NCBI GenBank assembly: GCA_002082245.2
Contig: NBTC02000002.1
Location: 3,782,001-3,846,000, forward strand
Length of the DNA stretch: 64,000 bases
Source: Yersinia enterocolitica
GTDB taxonomy: Bacteria; Pseudomonadota; Gammaproteobacteria; Enterobacterales; Enterobacteriaceae
Direction of reading: 5' to 3'
Below the pieces are notes generated by a model. It worked only from the letters and a program-made list of their open reading frames with translations, was not told the origin of the DNA and made no database searches. Positions 61,333 through 64,000 of this stretch are shown piece after piece (the stretch's first letter is position 1; each line of letters opens with the position of its first letter). Both the position numbers and the translations under genes were made by a program.

Positions 61333-61355
61333 TCCGGCAGGGCGGGCCTGCCGGA
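61333..61355 (-). repeat. Hairpin between binding-protein and permease genes
   Basis: CCGGCAGG (61334-61341) pairs with CCTGCCGG (61347-61354), with an extra T-A pair at the base. It lies 14 bp after the stop of the binding-protein gene and has no T-run. Probably it protects the upstream mRNA end and favours the binding protein over the permeases (inference). Confidence 0.65.
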
Positions 61356-61369
61356 GAGGTAATCAGTAA

Positions 61370-62395
61370 TCAGCGAACCGGAGGCGCGTACTGGAGACCG
61401 CCATTGTTCCACAGCGCATTCTGGCCGCGTTTTATTTTCAGCTCACTGCCCAAACCGACGTTACGGTCGAAGCTTTCGCCGTAGTTACCCACTTGTTTCA
61501 CGATTTTAACCACCCAATCGTTAGGCACTTTCAGATCTTTACCATAGTTGCCTTCCTGACCTAACAGATGTGCCATATCCGGTGTGGTTGGTTTTGCTGC
61601 CAGTGCTTCGACGTTTTTCGACGTCACACCCATCTCTTCAGCATTTAACATGGCAAACAGTGTCCAGCGCACGATGGCGAACCAGTCCTCATCACCCCGG
61701 CGCACAACCGGCCCCAGTGGTTCTTTAGAGATAACTTCCGGTAATACGATAAATTCGTCTGGTTTACCTAACTTGATACGCAGTGCGTACAGTTGTGATT
61801 GGTCAGAGGCCAATGTGTCACAGCGGCCGGAATCCAATGCCTTGGCACTTTCGTCAGAACGGTCGAAGGTAACTGGAGTGTATTGCATTTTATTGGCTTT
61901 AAAGTAATCAGCGACGTTCAACTCAGTATCTGTACCGGCTTGAATACACACCGTCGCCCCGTCCAGCTCTTTGGCGCTTTTCAGCCCCGCTTTATTGTGG
62001 GTCAGAAAGCCGATACCGTCGTAATAGTTCACTCCGGTAAATAACATCCCCATGCCAGCATCACGGGATGAAGTCCAGGTGGTGTTACGTGACAAAATAT
62101 CAACTTCACCCGATTGCAGGGCGGTAAAACGCTCTTTTGCGGTCAGCGGGGTGTATTTTACTTTTTCTGCATCACCAAAGATGGCAGCAGCTACGCCACG
62201 GCAGACATCGACATCCAGACCAGAGAACTTGCCGCTGGCATCTGCATAGGAGAAGCCGGGCAATCCATCACTGATACCACATTGTACAAAACCTTTTTTC
62301 TTCACCGCATCCAAAGTAGTGCCCGCGTGGGCCTGACCTGCTAATGCCACTAATGAGGCGGCGGCAACCAGTGTTGAAATCATTATTTTCTTCAT
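61370..62395 (-). CDS. Periplasmic amino acid-binding protein (AapJ/YhdW-like)
   Basis: Substrate-binding protein of the general L-amino acid importer, 341 residues as in AapJ/YhdW. The signal peptide spans about 1-24 (MKKIMISTLVAAASLVALAG, cleavage near AHAG). The mature part has GFVQCGISDGLPGFSYAD, GLDVDVCRGVAAAIFGD, NTTWTSSRDAG and LASDQSQLYALR, all typical. It is first in the operon. A sigma54 promoter 98 bp upstream and an NtrC site about 190 bp upstream point to induction by nitrogen limitation. Confidence 0.94.
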   Translation of the reverse strand: MKKIMISTLVAAASLVALAGQAHAGTTLDAVKKKGFVQCGISDGLPGFSYADASGKFSGLDVDVCRGVAAAIFGDAEKVKYTPLTAKERFTALQSGEVDILSRNTTWTSSRDAGMGMLFTGVNYYDGIGFLTHNKAGLKSAKELDGATVCIQAGTDTELNVADYFKANKMQYTPVTFDRSDESAKALDSGRCDTLASDQSQLYALRIKLGKPDEFIVLPEVISKEPLGPVVRRGDEDWFAIVRWTLFAMLNAEEMGVTSKNVEALAAKPTTPDMAHLLGQEGNYGKDLKVPNDWVVKIVKQVGNYGESFDRNVGLGSELKIKRGQNALWNNGGLQYAPPVR

Positions 62396-62492
62396 GAAAG
62401 CGTCCTGTGAGGCAAAGTCGAGCCTATTTTAATTTTGTAGCGCACCAGTGATGCACCGTCGCTGTCTGTTGGCGTGTAGCCAGTTTGGTATT

Positions 62493-62509
62493 AGCAAATG
62501 GGATGCCAG
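62493..62509 (-). promoter_or_regulatory. Sigma54 promoter of the amino acid transporter operon
   Basis: The minus strand reads CTGGCATCCCATTTGCT, matching YTGGCACGRNNNTTGCW with intact GG at -24 and GC at -12 and exact spacing. It lies 98 bp upstream of the binding-protein ATG. Confidence 0.82.
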
Positions 62510-62582
62510 AGTTGCATTTCATTGATGATATGAGTAATTACTTAGCGTTAACTCTTTGTAGGTAATTTCTGACCGGGTAGGA

Positions 62583-62599
62583 TGCACTTAAATGGCGCA
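62583..62599. promoter_or_regulatory. NtrC-type enhancer site
   Basis: TGCACTTAAATGGCGCA matches TGCACY-N5-GGTGCA with one mismatch and lies 74 bp upstream of the sigma54 promoter, the usual enhancer position. A second, poorer inverted GCACC motif lies at 62443-62459, downstream of the promoter. Confidence 0.72.
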
Positions 62600-62778
62600 T
62601 TTAACGGCGGATTGATACTTTTTAGTGCAGAAAATTCTTATATACAGCGATGAACGAGAGGTAAGAGTAATTGAACCAGACTGAGGTATACATTTCGTCA
62701 ATGTAATAACATAAAAAGCGGCATAGACAGGTGAAATTCGGATTTTTTAAATCTCTGATCCGTTATCTAATCCTCTTG

Positions 62779-62799
62779 GGAGTGTTTTAACGTAAACAC
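62779..62799. promoter_or_regulatory. Inverted repeat before the PqaA-like gene
   Basis: GTGTTT (62782-62787) and AAACAC (62794-62799) are inverted arms with a 6-bp centre, 22 bp upstream of the ATG at 62822. It could be an operator. It does not form the PhoP direct repeat (GTTTA-N5-GTTTA). Confidence 0.35.
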
Positions 62800-62821
62800 A
62801 TTAGAGAGAAGGATAAGGATT

Positions 62822-63970
62822 ATGCCTCGTTATTTAACCGCCCTGATGTGCGGGCTGCCATTGCTGTTTACCGCCAGTTGTCTGGCACAGGTGAATATTG
62901 AAACTGCAAAATGCAGTGATACCGATTTTACTCAGGTTCTGTCTTGTTACAGAGAAAAGCTGGCCGCAGAGCCACTTATCTATAACTTGCTCAGTCAGGA
63001 AAACCTGCCGGGGTTGGAGTGGCGCCGTTACCAACTGACCTCGCAGAATTGGTCGCCGGAGAGCTTGGTCTCCCCTGCTGCATGGCAGCATGAAGTGGAG
63101 ATCTTTATTCCCGAAAATAGCACGTCCACCAAGGCGCTGGTGGTCATCAATAATGGTACCAACTATGGTACTGAAACCATTCCTCCCTCCGGTCCTAGCG
63201 ATTTTGCTATCGAGACCTTGCAAAATATTGCCCGCTCGACTGACACGGTGGTGATTGCCATTAGCACCATTCCCAATCAGTACCTTGAATATCAACAAGA
63301 TGGGAATCCGCGTAAGGAAGATTATAGTGTTGCACGTAGTTGGACTTTATTTATAGATGCCCCAGAAGCCCGTTCAATATTACCGCTACATGTCCCGATG
63401 GTGGCGGCGATTTCTCAGGCGATGACCATGGCGCAACAAGCCTTGCCGGAAAAAGCCTTAGACAGTTTTATTGTCACTGGTTTATCCAAGCGTGGCTGGA
63501 CTAGTTGGCTGACGGCAATTGCGGATTCACGTGTGGAGGCTATTGTGCCTTTTGTGATTGATCTGCTGGATACCCGCGCCGCATTGGAACATATGTATCA
63601 ATCTTATGGTGGCAACTGGCCTATAGCCTTCACCCCCTACTATCAGGAAGAGATTGATAAGAAACTGAGTACCCCCGGCTTCGCCAAACTGATGCAGATT
63701 ATGGATCCCCTACAGTACCTGACGAGCGAGTATCAACCCCGGCTCAGTATTGCGAAATACATTATTAATGCCAGTGGTGATGATTTCTACGTGCCTGATA
63801 ATACGCATTTTTATTATGACAAATTACCCGGTGATAAAACGTTGCGGGTGGCACCTAACTCTAGTCACTCCGGTATTAAAGCATTTAGCGAACAGTCGTT
63901 GATCACCTTTGTTAACCGTTTACGGCAAGCCACACCGATGCTCGCGATTTCCGCTATGCGTGCGATGTAA
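62822..63970 (+). CDS. pqaA: PqaA-like (PhoPQ-activated pathogenicity-related) protein
   Basis: This is a secreted protein of the PhoPQ-activated pathogenicity-related family, which has an alpha/beta hydrolase-like fold and no firmly known reaction. It has 382 residues; ATG 62822 follows AGAAGGATAAGG. A signal peptide covers about 1-22 (end near SCLAQ, which could also be read as a lipobox-like cysteine). Conserved parts: EVEIFIPEN, LVVINNGTNYG, GLSKRGWTSWL with the putative nucleophile serine (GxSxxG, about 221), FVIDLLD and NASGDDFYVPDN with the acid residue, then NSSHSG with the histidine. The characterised Salmonella protein is longer as I recall, so this copy may end early. PhoP control is not supported by a visible box. 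Confidence 0.8.
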   Translation: MPRYLTALMCGLPLLFTASCLAQVNIETAKCSDTDFTQVLSCYREKLAAEPLIYNLLSQENLPGLEWRRYQLTSQNWSPESLVSPAAWQHEVEIFIPENSTSTKALVVINNGTNYGTETIPPSGPSDFAIETLQNIARSTDTVVIAISTIPNQYLEYQQDGNPRKEDYSVARSWTLFIDAPEARSILPLHVPMVAAISQAMTMAQQALPEKALDSFIVTGLSKRGWTSWLTAIADSRVEAIVPFVIDLLDTRAALEHMYQSYGGNWPIAFTPYYQEEIDKKLSTPGFAKLMQIMDPLQYLTSEYQPRLSIAKYIINASGDDFYVPDNTHFYYDKLPGDKTLRVAPNSSHSGIKAFSEQSLITFVNRLRQATPMLAISAMRAM

Positions 63971-64000
63971 GATATAGCGCATTTCCGTTGGCTGTGGCCC

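Overview
This is chromosomal DNA from an enterobacterium, almost certainly a Yersinia and probably a member of the Y. enterocolitica-like group. The assignment rests on three things. AceK, PlsB, UbiA and MalE read as Yersinia-type orthologues (recognised from memory, no search run). The gene order is that of the E. coli aceBAK-to-ssb segment with characteristic gaps. The intergenic spaces hold about a dozen ERIC elements, which are unusually abundant in yersiniae.

Layout. 1-5.5 kb: glyoxylate shunt genes aceB (3' part only), aceA and aceK, with the repressor gene iclR facing them. 5.9-9.6 kb: metH. 9.7-16.3 kb: an accessory two-partner secretion locus (tpsB outer-membrane transporter, then tpsA filamentous hemagglutinin-like exoprotein). 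16.6-21.7 kb: a BASS-family transporter, lysC, pgi and psiE. 21.9-29.9 kb: the maltose regulon, malEFG leftward and malK-lamB-malM rightward, from a 716-bp divergent control region with MalT and CRP sites. 30.2-33.2 kb: a lone gene for a 1006-residue protein whose last ~160 residues form an OspG/NleH-like protein kinase domain; this is the most unusual gene here. 33.3-43.5 kb: ubiCA, plsB, dgkA, lexA, yjbJ, zur, dusA, pspG, qor. 43.8-52.2 kb: dnaB, alr, tyrB, yjbR, uvrA, ssb. 52.4-56.8 kb: a GST, purine permease ghxP and antiporter yjcE. 57-58.2 kb: a divergent LuxR regulator/cupin pair. 58.2-62.4 kb: a four-gene polar amino acid ABC transporter with a sigma54 promoter and NtrC site. 62.8-64 kb: a PqaA-like protein.

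Much of the regulation can be read directly: two LexA boxes before lexA and one between uvrA and ssb, a PurR box before ghxP, an IclR-like operator before iclR, a sigma54 promoter before pspG, sigma54/NtrC elements before the amino acid transporter, and many hairpin terminators. Missing relative to E. coli are dinF (after lexA), yjbEFGH, aphA, yjbQ and soxRS. The lysC leader is short and shows no lysine riboswitch. No tRNA, rRNA, CRISPR array, intact insertion sequence or prophage was seen.
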